A stretch of 34,735 nt of DNA. Source: an uncultured Lachnospiraceae bacterium. Lineage in GTDB: Bacteria; Bacillota; Clostridia; Lachnospirales; Lachnospiraceae. Made by a program: the position numbers and the translations under genes. Below, in pieces: positions 22,152 to 31,600 of the stretch (its first letter is position 1; each line of letters opens with the position of its first letter). The notes under the pieces were generated by a model. That model made no database searches and was not told the origin of the DNA. It was given only the letters and a program-made list of their open reading frames with translations. The stretch is from NCBI GenBank assembly GCA_910578885.1, contig CAJTSH010000032.1:1-34735 (forward strand), read 5' to 3'.

Positions 22152-23006
22152 TTACAAATTTGATATTTTATAAAATGTTTCAATTGCATCCGCAAAAAAT
22201 TCTGCCGCCCCGCTTCCATATTTTTCATCCGTAAGCGTTCTGATTCTTTCATTTCGATAGGACGCTGCCAATGCAAGCATCATCCCTGCTTCTTCTTTGA
22301 GCTGGCAGATCTGTTTCAAAACGAAGCCATACTCGCCAATTACTTCTTTTACCTCAAAAGAATCCGGACCGTAGTCTTTTCTGGCAATCAATTTTTGCAA
22401 AATTGCATCCATGCGTTTATTGTAGCTTTCCGCCACTTCTTTGCTGATTGGATTTCTTGTGGCGGACAAATATGCCTCTTTCCCGCCGTACCATTCCACC
22501 ATCTTGGCATAACGCTTCTGCATCTCTTCGGAAGATACCGTTTCGATATAATGTTTTTTCCATTCCTCCATGCCGCCAAACTCTTCGGCGGCTGTTTTCT
22601 TCAGTTCATCCGGCATATGTTCTGTCATTGCCTGAAACATCTCTTCTATTTCCGCTTTGTTAAAAATTGCAAAATCCATCTGATTCTCTCCTTTCAGAAT
22701 GTCATCAATACTGGCGATCAAACGCTCTAAGCGTTCCTTTTTTGTCACCAGCATTTTCCTCTGCATCTGCAGAATCTGGTTTCTGTCAAGAGCAGGATTT
22801 TCCATGACGGCTTTGATTTCTTTTAGAGGAATGTCGAACTCACGGAAGAACAAAATCTGTTGCAGAGTCTCCAGAGCTTTATCGTCATAAAGCCGGTATC
22901 CCGCTTCATTTTTATCGGTCGGCCGAAACAATCCGATTTCATCATAATAATGAAGCGTGCGCACGCTGATACCTGTGAGTTTTGATACTTCCTTTACTGT
23001 CCTCAT
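22152..23006 (-). CDS. MerR-family regulator with a TipAS-like ligand domain
   Basis: A 284-residue protein. Residues 1-75 are a MerR winged helix: VKEVSKLTGISVRTLHYYDE, IGLFRPTDKNEAGYRLYDD, then LQQILFFREFDIPLKEIK. A dimerization helix (75-110) follows, and the C-terminal 150 residues are a TipAS-type all-helical domain (EEFGGMEEWKKHY, YAKMVEWYGGKEAYL, IGEYGFVLKQICQ). TipA proteins bind thiopeptides and other amphipathic drugs and activate efflux or resistance genes. The gene has a MerR-style promoter with a 19-bp spacer and an embedded dyad, so autoregulation is likely. No adjacent efflux gene is on the same transcript; a terminator follows it directly. Confidence 0.9.
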   Translation of the reverse strand: MRTVKEVSKLTGISVRTLHYYDEIGLFRPTDKNEAGYRLYDDKALETLQQILFFREFDIPLKEIKAVMENPALDRNQILQMQRKMLVTKKERLERLIASIDDILKGENQMDFAIFNKAEIEEMFQAMTEHMPDELKKTAAEEFGGMEEWKKHYIETVSSEEMQKRYAKMVEWYGGKEAYLSATRNPISKEVAESYNKRMDAILQKLIARKDYGPDSFEVKEVIGEYGFVLKQICQLKEEAGMMLALAASYRNERIRTLTDEKYGSGAAEFFADAIETFYKISNL

Positions 23007-23036
23007 ACCGTCTGACCTCCTGTTCTTGATATAACC

Positions 23037-23067
23037 ACTTTAATCTATGACGTTCCGTGAAGGTCAA
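23037..23067 (-). promoter_or_regulatory. MerR-type promoter/operator with a 19-bp spacer
   Basis: On the minus strand TTGACC (23067-23062) and TAAAGT (23042-23037) are separated by 19 bp, the overlong spacing of MerR-activated promoters. The dyad GACcTTCacgGAAcGTC (23065-23049) begins in the -35 box and fills much of the spacer, as MerR operators do. AGGAGG and the regulator's ATG follow. Confidence 0.75.
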
Positions 23068-23152
23068 TAGTTTTTTTAGGCAAATGTCAAATCATAGCTC
23101 TCCCCAATCATCCTTTGAATGTCTTTCACCGATTAGTTTGGGCTGTATCGTG

Positions 23153-23174
23153 GGATGCATAATACAACATCCCA
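23153..23174 (-). repeat. Short hairpin downstream of the LysR gene
   Basis: GGGATG and CATCCC form a 6-bp stem with a 10-nt loop, about 20 bp after the LysR stop codon. There is no U-tract; it may be a weak terminator for the por-lysR unit. Confidence 0.35.
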
Positions 23175-23192
23175 ATCTCCTCTATGCCATAC

Positions 23193-24071
23193 CTACTCAT
23201 AATTCCGATACTTCTTGATAATATGGTTATACAGCGTCCGCGCCGCCGGCGCCATAAACTGCGGGTTCAATGCGGCAATGCCAATCACCCGGCAGGCGTC
23301 CGGCTCCATCCGGTAGCGTATGACCTCATAGGGAATGTCATTCATGACCAGCTCCGGCATAATACAGATTCCGAATCCGTTTGCCACCATCGCAATCGTG
23401 GAAAGGTCGTCCACCACATGATAGCCGGTCTGTACTTCTAACTTATTTTCCTTTAAATAGTTCTGGATATCCGCATCGGTAGACTCCCGCTGCACCACAA
23501 ACCGATGACGGGACATCTCCTCAATACTCATGGATTCTGCTGCATCATCCTTTTGGAAATCCTTCGGCACGATACATAAAAGCGGATCCCGGTAAATGGG
23601 TTCAATTGACAAATCCCCGGCGCTGGAAGTGGACAGGAACCCGAAATCCACCACACCGTTTTTAATCCAATAAGTCACGTCATCATAAGTACCCTGAAAC
23701 ACTTCTATCCAGATGCCCGGATACTCTTTTTCAAAAGACTTGATAATTTCGGGCATCCAGTTGGTGCAGATACTGGAAAAACACCCCACTTTTACCTTTC
23801 CCTGCTTTAATCCGTTAAACTCCGCGACCGCCTGCCGTAAGCTTTCCTCACTGTTTAGCACCGCATTCACATAGGGCATAAGATGCTCGCCATAGTTGGT
23901 AAGCGTCACGCCCGATTTATTTCTTGTAAGCACCGCAAAGCCTAATTCATTTTCCATAGAAGAAATTGCATGGCTGATAGCAGAAGGCGTCAGACCAAGA
24001 AGGTCCGCCGCCTTATGAAAACTTCCGATATCTGCAACTGTTTTAAATACTTGATAAGTCAGTAGTGTCAT
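23193..24071 (-). CDS. LysR-family transcriptional regulator, last gene of the por operon
   Basis: A 292-residue LysR-type regulator. The N-terminal winged helix reads TYQVFKTVADIGSFHKAADL, then LGLTPSAISHAISSMENELG and FAVLTRNKSGVTLTNYGEHL. The substrate-binding domain spans about 90-290, with KVGCFSSICTNWMPEI at its start and YRDPLLCIVPKDF in the middle. It starts 12 bp after porB and probably belongs to the same transcript, so it would rise with the enzyme it may control. The inducer is unknown; a 2-oxoacid or related metabolite is a guess from context. LysR genes are more often divergent from their targets, so this downstream position is less common. Confidence 0.92.
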   Translation of the reverse strand: MTLLTYQVFKTVADIGSFHKAADLLGLTPSAISHAISSMENELGFAVLTRNKSGVTLTNYGEHLMPYVNAVLNSEESLRQAVAEFNGLKQGKVKVGCFSSICTNWMPEIIKSFEKEYPGIWIEVFQGTYDDVTYWIKNGVVDFGFLSTSSAGDLSIEPIYRDPLLCIVPKDFQKDDAAESMSIEEMSRHRFVVQRESTDADIQNYLKENKLEVQTGYHVVDDLSTIAMVANGFGICIMPELVMNDIPYEVIRYRMEPDACRVIGIAALNPQFMAPAARTLYNHIIKKYRNYE

Positions 24072-24083
24072 ATTCCGTCTCCA

Positions 24084-25025
24084 TCAACGATTACATTTAT
24101 ACAGAAGGTCTTCCCATCTGCGGTCTACTTCCTTCTGGAACTGTACAATCAAATCCTCATTGCCCGGCTTGAACAAGTGCTTGAAACGCCCCTGCGGTCT
24201 TAAGAAATCTTCAATCGGCAATTTCTTTTTCGGCTCATAGCTTAACGTCCATTTTCCATGTTCCACTTCAAACAAGGGCCAATAACAGGTTTCCACCGCC
24301 AGCTTACAGATATTCATAATATCCGGCGTATCATAACGCCAGCCCCTCGGACATGGAGCCATCACATTTAGGAATGCCGCTCCCTCTGTATAAATCGCTT
24401 TCTCTGATTTCCGATGGATATCTTTGAAATCTGACGTAAATGTTGTCTGCGCAACATAAGGCACGTCATGATCTGCAATTATGCTCGCCAAATCCTTCCG
24501 GTTCTGCATCTTTCCATTTGACCGGCTTCCTACCGGAGTCGTTGTCGTATCCGCATATATCGGAGTTGCGGAAGAACGCTGGATACCGGTATTCATATAA
24601 GCGCCGTTATCATAGCAGACATAGACCATGTCATGTCCGCGCTCCATCGCTCCTGATAAAGACTGGAAACCAATATCATAGGTTCCTCCGTCACCGCCGA
24701 AAGTAATGAATTTAAAGGTATCTTCTTCCCCTAATTTCCCTTTTTTCTTTAGTACCTTATACGCTGCTTCCACACCGCTTAAAGTTGCCCCTGCATTTTC
24801 AAACGCATTGTGGATATAGCTGTCCTCCCATGCGGTAAACGGATACATAAAAGACGAAACCTCCAGACAGCCGGTCGCATTACCGATTACTGCCTGATCC
24901 TCCTCATGAAGCCCGCGAAGCACTGCGCGTACTGCAATCGTAGCTCCGCATCCGGCACACATACGATGTCCCGGAGCAAGACGCTCTTTTTTATTCATCA
25001 TTGTTTTTAAACTATAATCACTCAT
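24084..25025 (-). CDS. porB: 2-oxoacid:ferredoxin oxidoreductase, beta subunit (pyruvate synthase type)
   Basis: A 313-residue subunit binding thiamine pyrophosphate. GHRMCAGCGATIAVR carries the first cysteines of a [4Fe-4S] cluster, NATGCLEVSSFMYPF a further one, and GGDGGTYDIGFQSLSGAMER to YDNGAYMNTGIQRS is the TPP/Mg site (GDG...N). This subunit decarboxylates the 2-oxoacid to hydroxyethyl-TPP, and electrons go through PorD clusters to ferredoxin. The length and the C-terminal FEVEHGKWTLSYEPKKKLPI block match four-subunit pyruvate synthases. It follows porA by 10 bp. Pyruvate is the likeliest substrate, but branched-chain 2-oxoacid or oxalate variants share this layout. Confidence 0.92.
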   Translation of the reverse strand: MSDYSLKTMMNKKERLAPGHRMCAGCGATIAVRAVLRGLHEEDQAVIGNATGCLEVSSFMYPFTAWEDSYIHNAFENAGATLSGVEAAYKVLKKKGKLGEEDTFKFITFGGDGGTYDIGFQSLSGAMERGHDMVYVCYDNGAYMNTGIQRSSATPIYADTTTTPVGSRSNGKMQNRKDLASIIADHDVPYVAQTTFTSDFKDIHRKSEKAIYTEGAAFLNVMAPCPRGWRYDTPDIMNICKLAVETCYWPLFEVEHGKWTLSYEPKKKLPIEDFLRPQGRFKHLFKPGNEDLIVQFQKEVDRRWEDLLYKCNR

Positions 25026-25035
25026 GTTCGGTCTC

Positions 25036-26217
25036 CTACTTTCTCAATCCTATGTACTGATGCTGCATGACTTCTTTTCCTTCTTCCACCAGTCCGGCAA
25101 GCTCATCAAATATCTGTTTCGCATGATCCACCGTAAAATCCCTGCCGGCAAGACCATAGATATAGTTGACCGTTTCAATTATTACCTTGTTACGGTATAA
25201 GCCGGCTGTCACCTCGCTGCCCAAAGGACCGCCGTTTCCGTTATAGCTTTCGCATCGATCCATTATCGCTGCCGCTTTACAATTTTTTAGCGCCTCAGCA
25301 ATTTCCTTTTCCGGGAACGGGCGGAATACACGAAGTTTCAAAACGCCGGCCTTCATTCCCTTCTCCCGAAGCTCGTCAACCGCTTCCTTTGCCGTTCCAG
25401 CCGCAGAACCCATAATTAACATGATGTAGTCGGCATCTTTTGTTCTATATTCTTCGAACAGACCATATTTTCTTCCGGACATCTTATAGAACTTCTTCGC
25501 CACTTCTAAAATAACTTCTTTGGCGTTTTCCATCGCATCTTCCTGATTCTTCTTGGCTTCCATTGCATAGTTAGAAACCGAATATGGTCCTACCGCAATC
25601 GGCTTGCCCGGATTTAACAGAAATTCCTCTGGATTGTATTCCCCGACAAATTTCTTCACCGGTTCGTCCTCTAACAATTCAATATTTTCTACTGCATGGC
25701 TGGTGATAAATCCATCCTGGCAAATCATAATCGGCAGATGTACGCTTGGATTTTCCGCAATCGGAAATGCCTGAATAAAATTATCATAGGCTTCCTGATT
25801 ATTCTCTGCATAAATCTGAATCCAGCCGGTATCCCTTGCCCCCATACCATCGGAATGGTCGCAGTTAATATTGATCGGACCGGAAAGCGTGCGGTTTACC
25901 AAGGCAAGCGCCAAAGGCAGTCTGTTGGAGGCTGCAAGCAGCAGCTCTTCCCACATCAGGGCAAGTCCTGCGGATGAAGTTGCAGTCATGGTTCTCGCGC
26001 CTGCCGCCTCGGCACCGATAGCGGCAGACATCGCAGAATGCTCGCTTTCTACCGGGATAAATTCCGTATCCACCTGACCGTTTGCTGCAAACGTTGAAAC
26101 CATCTGTGGGATTTCGGTGGAAGGAGTGATTGGAAATGCAGGCATCACATCCGGATTTACCTGGCGGATTGCGTAGGATACCGCTTCATTTCCTGACATA
26201 CGTTCTTTGATACTCAT
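25036..26217 (-). CDS. porA: 2-oxoacid:ferredoxin oxidoreductase, alpha subunit (pyruvate synthase type)
   Basis: A 393-residue subunit. Domain I has AVSYAIRQVNPDVMPAFPITPSTE (15-38) with the YPITPSTE-like substrate loop and FIPVESEHSAMSAAIGAEAAGAR. The middle contains INCDHSDGMGARDTGWIQIYAENNQEAYD, very close to PorA of pyruvate synthases, and MICQDGFITSHAVE. Domain II follows to the C-terminus. It starts four bases inside porD (ATGA overlap), so translation is coupled. The enzyme makes acetyl-CoA, carbon dioxide and reduced ferredoxin from pyruvate, or the reverse. Confidence 0.93.
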   Translation of the reverse strand: MSIKERMSGNEAVSYAIRQVNPDVMPAFPITPSTEIPQMVSTFAANGQVDTEFIPVESEHSAMSAAIGAEAAGARTMTATSSAGLALMWEELLLAASNRLPLALALVNRTLSGPININCDHSDGMGARDTGWIQIYAENNQEAYDNFIQAFPIAENPSVHLPIMICQDGFITSHAVENIELLEDEPVKKFVGEYNPEEFLLNPGKPIAVGPYSVSNYAMEAKKNQEDAMENAKEVILEVAKKFYKMSGRKYGLFEEYRTKDADYIMLIMGSAAGTAKEAVDELREKGMKAGVLKLRVFRPFPEKEIAEALKNCKAAAIMDRCESYNGNGGPLGSEVTAGLYRNKVIIETVNYIYGLAGRDFTVDHAKQIFDELAGLVEEGKEVMQHQYIGLRK

Positions 26218-26522
26218 GCTTCAATTCCCTCCTTCATTTCAATTGCCCCAAACGGACAGACTTTCGCACAGATTCCACAGCCCTTGCAGTGATCCATGTC
26301 AAATTTTTCCCGTTTTCCGTCAGTAACCGGAATACAGCTATCCGGACAGACCGGTGCGCACAGCAGACATTGTTTACATTTATCTTCTAAAAATACCGGT
26401 GTATTCGTTCTCCATTCACCGGTCTTAAATTCCTTTGACGTTCCCGCCCCAAATATCATAAGACCCTCGGTCAGTCCGGTATGAGGCGTTGTCTCGTTGA
26501 TTTTACTTACATCTGTTCTCAT
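26214..26522 (-). CDS. porD: 2-oxoacid:ferredoxin oxidoreductase, delta subunit (2x[4Fe-4S] ferredoxin)
   Basis: A 102-residue subunit with two cluster motifs, CKQCLLCAPVCPDSC (about 49-63) and CKGCGICAKVCPFGAIE (about 79-95), each C-x2-C-x2-C-x3-C. The N-terminal half, with GTSKEFKTGEWRTNTPVF, is typical of PorD. It wires electrons from the TPP site in PorB to external ferredoxin. Its ATG follows porC only after 213 bp that contain a terminator-like hairpin, unlike the tight spacing of the downstream genes. Confidence 0.93.
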   Translation of the reverse strand: MRTDVSKINETTPHTGLTEGLMIFGAGTSKEFKTGEWRTNTPVFLEDKCKQCLLCAPVCPDSCIPVTDGKREKFDMDHCKGCGICAKVCPFGAIEMKEGIEA

Positions 26523-26675
26523 TTCTTTTCTCCATTTCCTGTATCATTTCTGATTTGGTAGATATTACCTCTAACACCAAAGAATATATTTCCTGTATGA
26601 ACAGGGAATATTTACTCCCCCTGCTTGCTGCGCAGGACACGCCAGCTGCTAATTTCCTTGTACGCCCCTGCGCAT

Positions 26676-26718
26676 AAAAAGAAGCTGACAGACTCTGGCA
26701 TTTCAGAATCTGACAGCT
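26676..26718 (-). terminator. Terminator-like hairpin between porC and porD
   Basis: On the minus strand AGCTGTCAGATTCTG (26718-26704) pairs with CAGAGTCTGTCAGCT (26697-26683) at 13 of 15 positions, then TTCTTTTT follows. It starts 18 bp after the porC stop, so it could end or attenuate transcription inside the por cluster. A second dyad, GCGCAGG/CCTGCGC, lies between it and porD. Confidence 0.7.
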
Positions 26719-26735
26719 CTTTGCATCAATACCAG

Positions 26736-27335
26736 TTATGCGCTAAGCGACATTGCTTCGGCAGCTTCTACCGCATCATAAGCCATCTCAAGCGCTTTCA
26801 TGTTTCCTTCAATCACTTCCGGCTTCTTTGCAAATTTGTGCTGGAAGGACGCCTTCATCTCATTGATAAATTCATGTTTTTCCATTACGCCGCTGACCGC
26901 AACGGCAGCTGCAAGCATTGGAGTATTAGGGAAGTTCTTTCCAAGGGTTTCCTCCGAAATGCTTCTGGCGTCTACAGTAATCACTTTGCCCTTGTATCCT
27001 TTCAGATACGGAAGAACCTCTTCCTTAGACTTGGCCGTATTGATGATGATTGCTCCGTTTCTCTTTAATCCCGCCGTTACATCTACAGAATACAAAAGCG
27101 TCTCATCTACCACTACTACAAAGTCCGGTGTATAGATATTGGAATGAACTCTGATTTTGTCCCGGCTGATTCTGTTATAAGCCGTAATCGGCGCCCCCAT
27201 TCTCTCCGGACCGTATTCCGGAAAGCCCTGTACATTCTGTCCTGTCTTAAATGCAACATCTGCCAACAACAACGCCGCCGTCTTTGCGCCCTGACCGCCG
27301 CGGCCATGCCATCTGATTTCCATTCCGTTTTTCAT
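26736..27335 (-). CDS. porC: 2-oxoacid:ferredoxin oxidoreductase, gamma subunit (pyruvate synthase type)
   Basis: A 199-residue subunit. WHGRGGQGAKTAALLLADVA (9-28) is the glycine-rich CoA-site motif of the gamma family; QGFPEYGPERMGAPITAYNRIS and LLYSVDVTAGLKRNGAIIINT follow. Its role is binding of CoA and closing the active site over the TPP intermediate. AAGGAG precedes the ATG, in the first position of the por unit. Separation from porD by a terminator-like hairpin could give PorC in excess, or reflect a separate promoter for the rest; either is inference. Confidence 0.92.
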   Translation of the reverse strand: MKNGMEIRWHGRGGQGAKTAALLLADVAFKTGQNVQGFPEYGPERMGAPITAYNRISRDKIRVHSNIYTPDFVVVVDETLLYSVDVTAGLKRNGAIIINTAKSKEEVLPYLKGYKGKVITVDARSISEETLGKNFPNTPMLAAAVAVSGVMEKHEFINEMKASFQHKFAKKPEVIEGNMKALEMAYDAVEAAEAMSLSA

Positions 27336-27464
27336 CGTTTATCTCCTTAAAATCTTCTTTGTTCAATTTCTTTCAACATGAAGTTCGATTTTCTTCAGCC
27401 TTTTTTATTATAAATCGTTTTTTTTGAAAGTAAATAGTTTTTGTTTATTTTCTTTCATTTTCAT

Positions 27465-27480
27465 ATTGAAAATTTTTCAT
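27465..27480. promoter_or_regulatory. AT-rich dyad in the porC / CAP-gene divergent region
   Basis: ATTGAAAATTTTTCAT is a near-perfect palindrome in the 275-bp divergent region and contains a T-N11-A arrangement compatible with a LysR box. The region is so AT-rich that chance is possible. A TATACT (27544-27549) could be the -10 of the CAP gene; no clear -35 matches it. Confidence 0.25.
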
Positions 27481-27610
27481 CTTTTATTCCGATTGTTTTT
27501 TACAATTCATTGTAAAGGCATACCCGCTTCCATCATTTTGTGTTATACTGAACGCAAAAGGAATCTCTATGTTTTATCAGAATTCCAGCCATTTTTGGAA
27601 AGGAGACATT

Positions 27611-28582
27611 ATGACAAAAAAACGCTTTAAAACCAAACTCACCGCTTTTTTCCTGCTCTTTGCAATGCTGATATCCCAGATATCCGGCACTGCTTTGGCT
27701 GCGTCTACACGGCCGGCTGATGTAAGCAAAGCAGCAAGCGGCAACATACTTACCAAAGTTTCCGGCACATTTGAGTATGTAAGCAAGACGAAAATCTTGA
27801 AAAGGATCAATGGAATCCGCAAAGAAGCCTGCACAAAGGGTTACATCAATCCATCCACAGGCAAAAAGCTCACCAGCTCCGATTACGTACCTATCAAGTG
27901 GTCTTCCAATCTGGAGTGGATTGCCCAGCTCCGGGCAGCAGAATGCACCGTCAATGAAAGCCACACCCGTCCAAACGGCAAAACCTGCTTTAGCATTCAG
28001 CGTAACGGCGAACAGAGCTGGGCAGAGAACCTTGCATGGAATTACTCTGGAATAATGCAGGGGATTGAACAGTGGTACAGTGAAAAAGACGACTGGGTGA
28101 ACCAGAACTCTAATGCAGTAACCGGACATTACACCAGCCTGATCAATCCAAATTACAAATTCATCGGTCTTGGCTCTTTCCTTCGTGATACCGGCGGATG
28201 GTACGGCGTCTCCGCCGAATTTGGTTACACCACGAGCGGTTCGCAGGCGAAATCGAAAGTAAAGGGCAAGACAGTCCAGACAATCGAAGTGAAAAAAAGC
28301 AATGTAAAGAATTCAAAGCTGAATGCGCCTTCTTCGATTAAAGTAAAAAAGACGAAAACATTATCAATTTCCTGCAATATTACCTATCCGGGGATTATGG
28401 GCGGAAGCAACACATCGAAAGGAACGGTTGCAAAAGGAATCACATGGAAAACCTCAAAACCATCGGTTATTTCCGTTAGCTCAAGCGGAAAAATCACGGC
28501 AAAGAGGGCGGGAAAGGCCACAATCACCGCAAAAGTGAAAGGCGGCGTCACTGTTAAAAAGACAATCACCGTAAAAAAATAG
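27611..28582 (+). CDS. Secreted CAP/SCP-domain protein with C-terminal Ig-like (Big_2) domain
   Basis: A 323-residue exported protein. ATG 27611 follows AAAGGAG; the upstream ATG at 27569 is rejected because the signal peptide then begins correctly: MTKKRFKTKLTAFFLLFAML and a cleavage site near ALA-AST (about residue 30). The CAP domain (about 55-215) has the usual landmarks: N-terminal helix RINGIRKEAC, SHTRPNGKTC, WAENLAWNY and VTGHYTSLINPNYKFIGLG. The C-terminal 80 residues form a bacterial Ig-like domain ending SVSSSGKITAKRAGKATITA. Bacterial CAP proteins are extracellular and mostly of unknown function; Big_2 domains suggest cell-surface or carbohydrate association. It is monocistronic with a strong terminator. 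Confidence 0.88.
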   Translation: MTKKRFKTKLTAFFLLFAMLISQISGTALAASTRPADVSKAASGNILTKVSGTFEYVSKTKILKRINGIRKEACTKGYINPSTGKKLTSSDYVPIKWSSNLEWIAQLRAAECTVNESHTRPNGKTCFSIQRNGEQSWAENLAWNYSGIMQGIEQWYSEKDDWVNQNSNAVTGHYTSLINPNYKFIGLGSFLRDTGGWYGVSAEFGYTTSGSQAKSKVKGKTVQTIEVKKSNVKNSKLNAPSSIKVKKTKTLSISCNITYPGIMGGSNTSKGTVAKGITWKTSKPSVISVSSSGKITAKRAGKATITAKVKGGVTVKKTITVKK

Positions 28583-28597
28583 GAAAATTTTTTCTGA

Positions 28598-28638
28598 TGA
28601 AAAGAAGCGCCGCAGAATCTCTGCCGCGCTTCTTTTCA
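28598..28638. terminator. Bidirectional terminator between the CAP gene and the RND transporter gene
   Basis: TGAAAAGAAGCG (28598-28609) pairs with CGCTTCTTTTCA (28627-28638), with a further pairing stem inside. A-rich and T-rich flanks on both sides serve the two convergent genes. Confidence 0.8.
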
Positions 28639-28658
28639 TTATTTCTAAGCATATTCCT

Positions 28659-31600
28659 TTATATCTCTTCTTCCACCATACTCTTATTCCTGTTAAACGC
28701 ATCATAAATACAAGGTACGACCACCAGTGTCAGAAGCGTTCCATACACCAGACCGCCAATGGTAACAATTGCCATCGGCTGCATCATCTCCGCACCGTTT
28801 CCGATGCCGAGCGCCATCGTCGACATAGCAAGGATTGTCGTCAATGCTGTCATAAGAATCGGACGCATCCTCGTCTTACCTGCCTCTACAATCGCTTCCT
28901 TCTTATCCATGCCCTCTCTGCGCAGCTGGTTAATATAATCTACCATAACAATGCCGTTATTTACAATTATTCCTGCCAGCATGACAAACCCAATCATTGC
29001 AATAACGCTCACCTCGTTCCCTGTAAGATACAGTCCCAAAAAGCCTCCGGTAAATGCAAGCGGGATCGTAAACATAATAATGAACGGTGATAATACCGAC
29101 TGGAACTGCGCTACCATAATCAGATAAATGAAGATTACCGCCAAAATCAGCATCAGGTATATCTGCTCCATCGCTTCATTGATCTGTTCATCCTCACCTG
29201 TCATTTCAATCGAATATCCTTCCGGACAATCGTATTCCTCTAATGCCCTGTTGATATCACGGCTCACAAGACCTACGTTATGTTCCTCATCAATTTGGGC
29301 AGATACCGTAATATACCTTGACTGCGAATCTCTGTTTATCTGGCTTAAGGCTTCCCCCTGTGTGAACTTCGCAATCTTAGAAAGCCGGATCTCCTCCTCT
29401 TCTCCCTCAGAATTCTTGTGGGTAAATGTGAGCTTTTTTAAATCGGCTCTGGTAATGCTCTCCTGCTCAATGGTATCCACATATACCTCATAGTCCTTCA
29501 GATCCGTAGAAATCACAGTCGCAGATGTGCTGTCCGCCATCTTCTCATACACAAGCTGATAAACTTGGGCAACGGTCATTCCATACTCCGCCGCTTTCTC
29601 CTTATCCACTGTAATTACAAGCTGCGGCGTGGTATTTTCAAGTCCATTGGAGACCTCCATCGTTCCCTCTGTCTGCTCTACAATTTCAGCAACGTCCGCT
29701 GCAATTGTCTGAAGCTTCTCCAGATCATTTCCGCTGATGCGTAAAGAAATACCAGTTCCGGTCAGCATACTCATATCCATCATTGAACTATCTGCGCTTA
29801 CCTCACAGTCCATATCCTTCGTCCGCTCTGTAATGGCATTTGACAGCTCCTGATTCGTCATGGACGCATCCTCTGCCAGCAGCAGGTACATCGTTACGCT
29901 GTTGCCGCCGTCTCCTCCCAAGCTTCCCATCATTCCGCCGCCGCCAACCATTGCACCGATCGTCTCAATATCTTCGATATCCGAAATGCGCTCAATTACA
30001 TCATCTGCCATAGCCGTCAGCTCTTCAAATTCCACATCCTCCTTCGGCGTAACGGTCAGCGTCATCTGTGTACTTTCCATTTCCGGCATAAATGCAGTTC
30101 CTCTGGATACCGCAAGTACGATACTAAGAACCAACAGACCTGCTGACAGAAGAAATACAATCGGTTTGAAGCGGAGCGCTCCTGCAAGAAAATATCCATA
30201 TCCATTCTGAACCTTCTCCAGCCACGGATGTTTCTTCTCTTTTGTCTTTTTCAAGACACCGGATGACATCATAGGCACAAAGGTCAGCGCCACGATCAAA
30301 CTTGCCAGAAGGGAAAACGCAATCGTAAGAGACATATCGACAAATAACTGTCTGGTAATTCCCTCCGTAAAAATAATCGGCGCAAACACGCAGACGGTCG
30401 TAAGCGTAGACGCTATGATTGCTCCCGTCACCTGTTTTGCTCCCTCTACCGCCGCCCGCCTTACTGGCGTCCCTTCGCTCCGCATTCGGTAAATATTCTC
30501 AATTACCACAATAGAATTATCTACCAACATACCGATTCCGAGCGCCAGTCCCGACATGGAAATAATGTTTAACGTGATTCCCGAAAAATACATGAGCACG
30601 ACGGCAAAAACCACGCTCAAAGGAATCGAACATGCTATAACAAGCGTCGGACGGATATCCTTTAAGAATAGCAGCAGGATAAAAATTGCAAGTATTGCAC
30701 CGTAGATCATGTTGCTCATGACATTATCCACAATCATGTCAATATAAACACCCTGATCCATCAACACCGAAAGATGTAAATTCTCATTTGCACGCATCAG
30801 GCTTTCAAACCGCCCATGCAATGCTTTTGTAACATTTCCGGTCGAATATCCCGTCTGCTTCTCAAGCGTCAGCATAATACCCGGATTATTATTGACCTTC
30901 GCATATACTTCCGCCGAATTATCCTGCATGGAAATATCCGCCACATCACGTACACGGATCGGATCAATTCCGTCCAGATTCATATCAAGGAGCACCATAT
31001 CGGACAGTTCGTCCATATCCGCAAGCTCTTCTCCGACCTTTACCAGATATTCGACCTTATTCTCCGTAATATATCCCGCCGGCATATTGAAATTCTGCGC
31101 CATCAAAAGATTCTTAATGGTATCTATCGAAAGAATCTCTGTCAGATTCGCTCCGTCCACTGCGGATTCTTTGGAGTCATCCAGTGACTTTTGCGCATCA
31201 TCCAAAGAGCTTTCCCCGGAAGAAATCTGTGCCAGATTGCTGCTGATTTCAATGGACTGCAAAATCTCATTCCGATTCAGCTTCTCCAGCGCATCGCTGA
31301 CCGAAATCTTTCCCTCCTGAACCTGACTGATTCCGCTTTCTACGGCTGCAATCCCGGCGTCCAAATCTACACGTGTCTTCTCCAGCGCTGCAACTGCATC
31401 CGGAATATCTTTATACGTTTTCAAGGTTATACCTTGATTTTGCAAATCAAGAGCCGCATCATTTTCTGCCAATGCGGCGTTGATTGCATCCAGCCCTGCC
31501 TGCATCTGTGCAAGCGTTGCCCTCAGCTTCTTAGGATTCTGTCCCATTGCAGTCAGCTGTTCATCCGTATATGTATCCAAAAGCGTCTGCACGGGTTCCA

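Noticed and set aside
27336..27610. Riboswitch-like leader before porC or the CAP gene
   Set aside because: The region is extremely AT-rich with only simple dyads; no conserved aptamer core could be recognised.
27533..28129. Minus-strand open frame of 198 codons
   Set aside because: It is antisense to the secreted CAP-domain protein, which has a signal peptide, ribosome binding site and family motifs.
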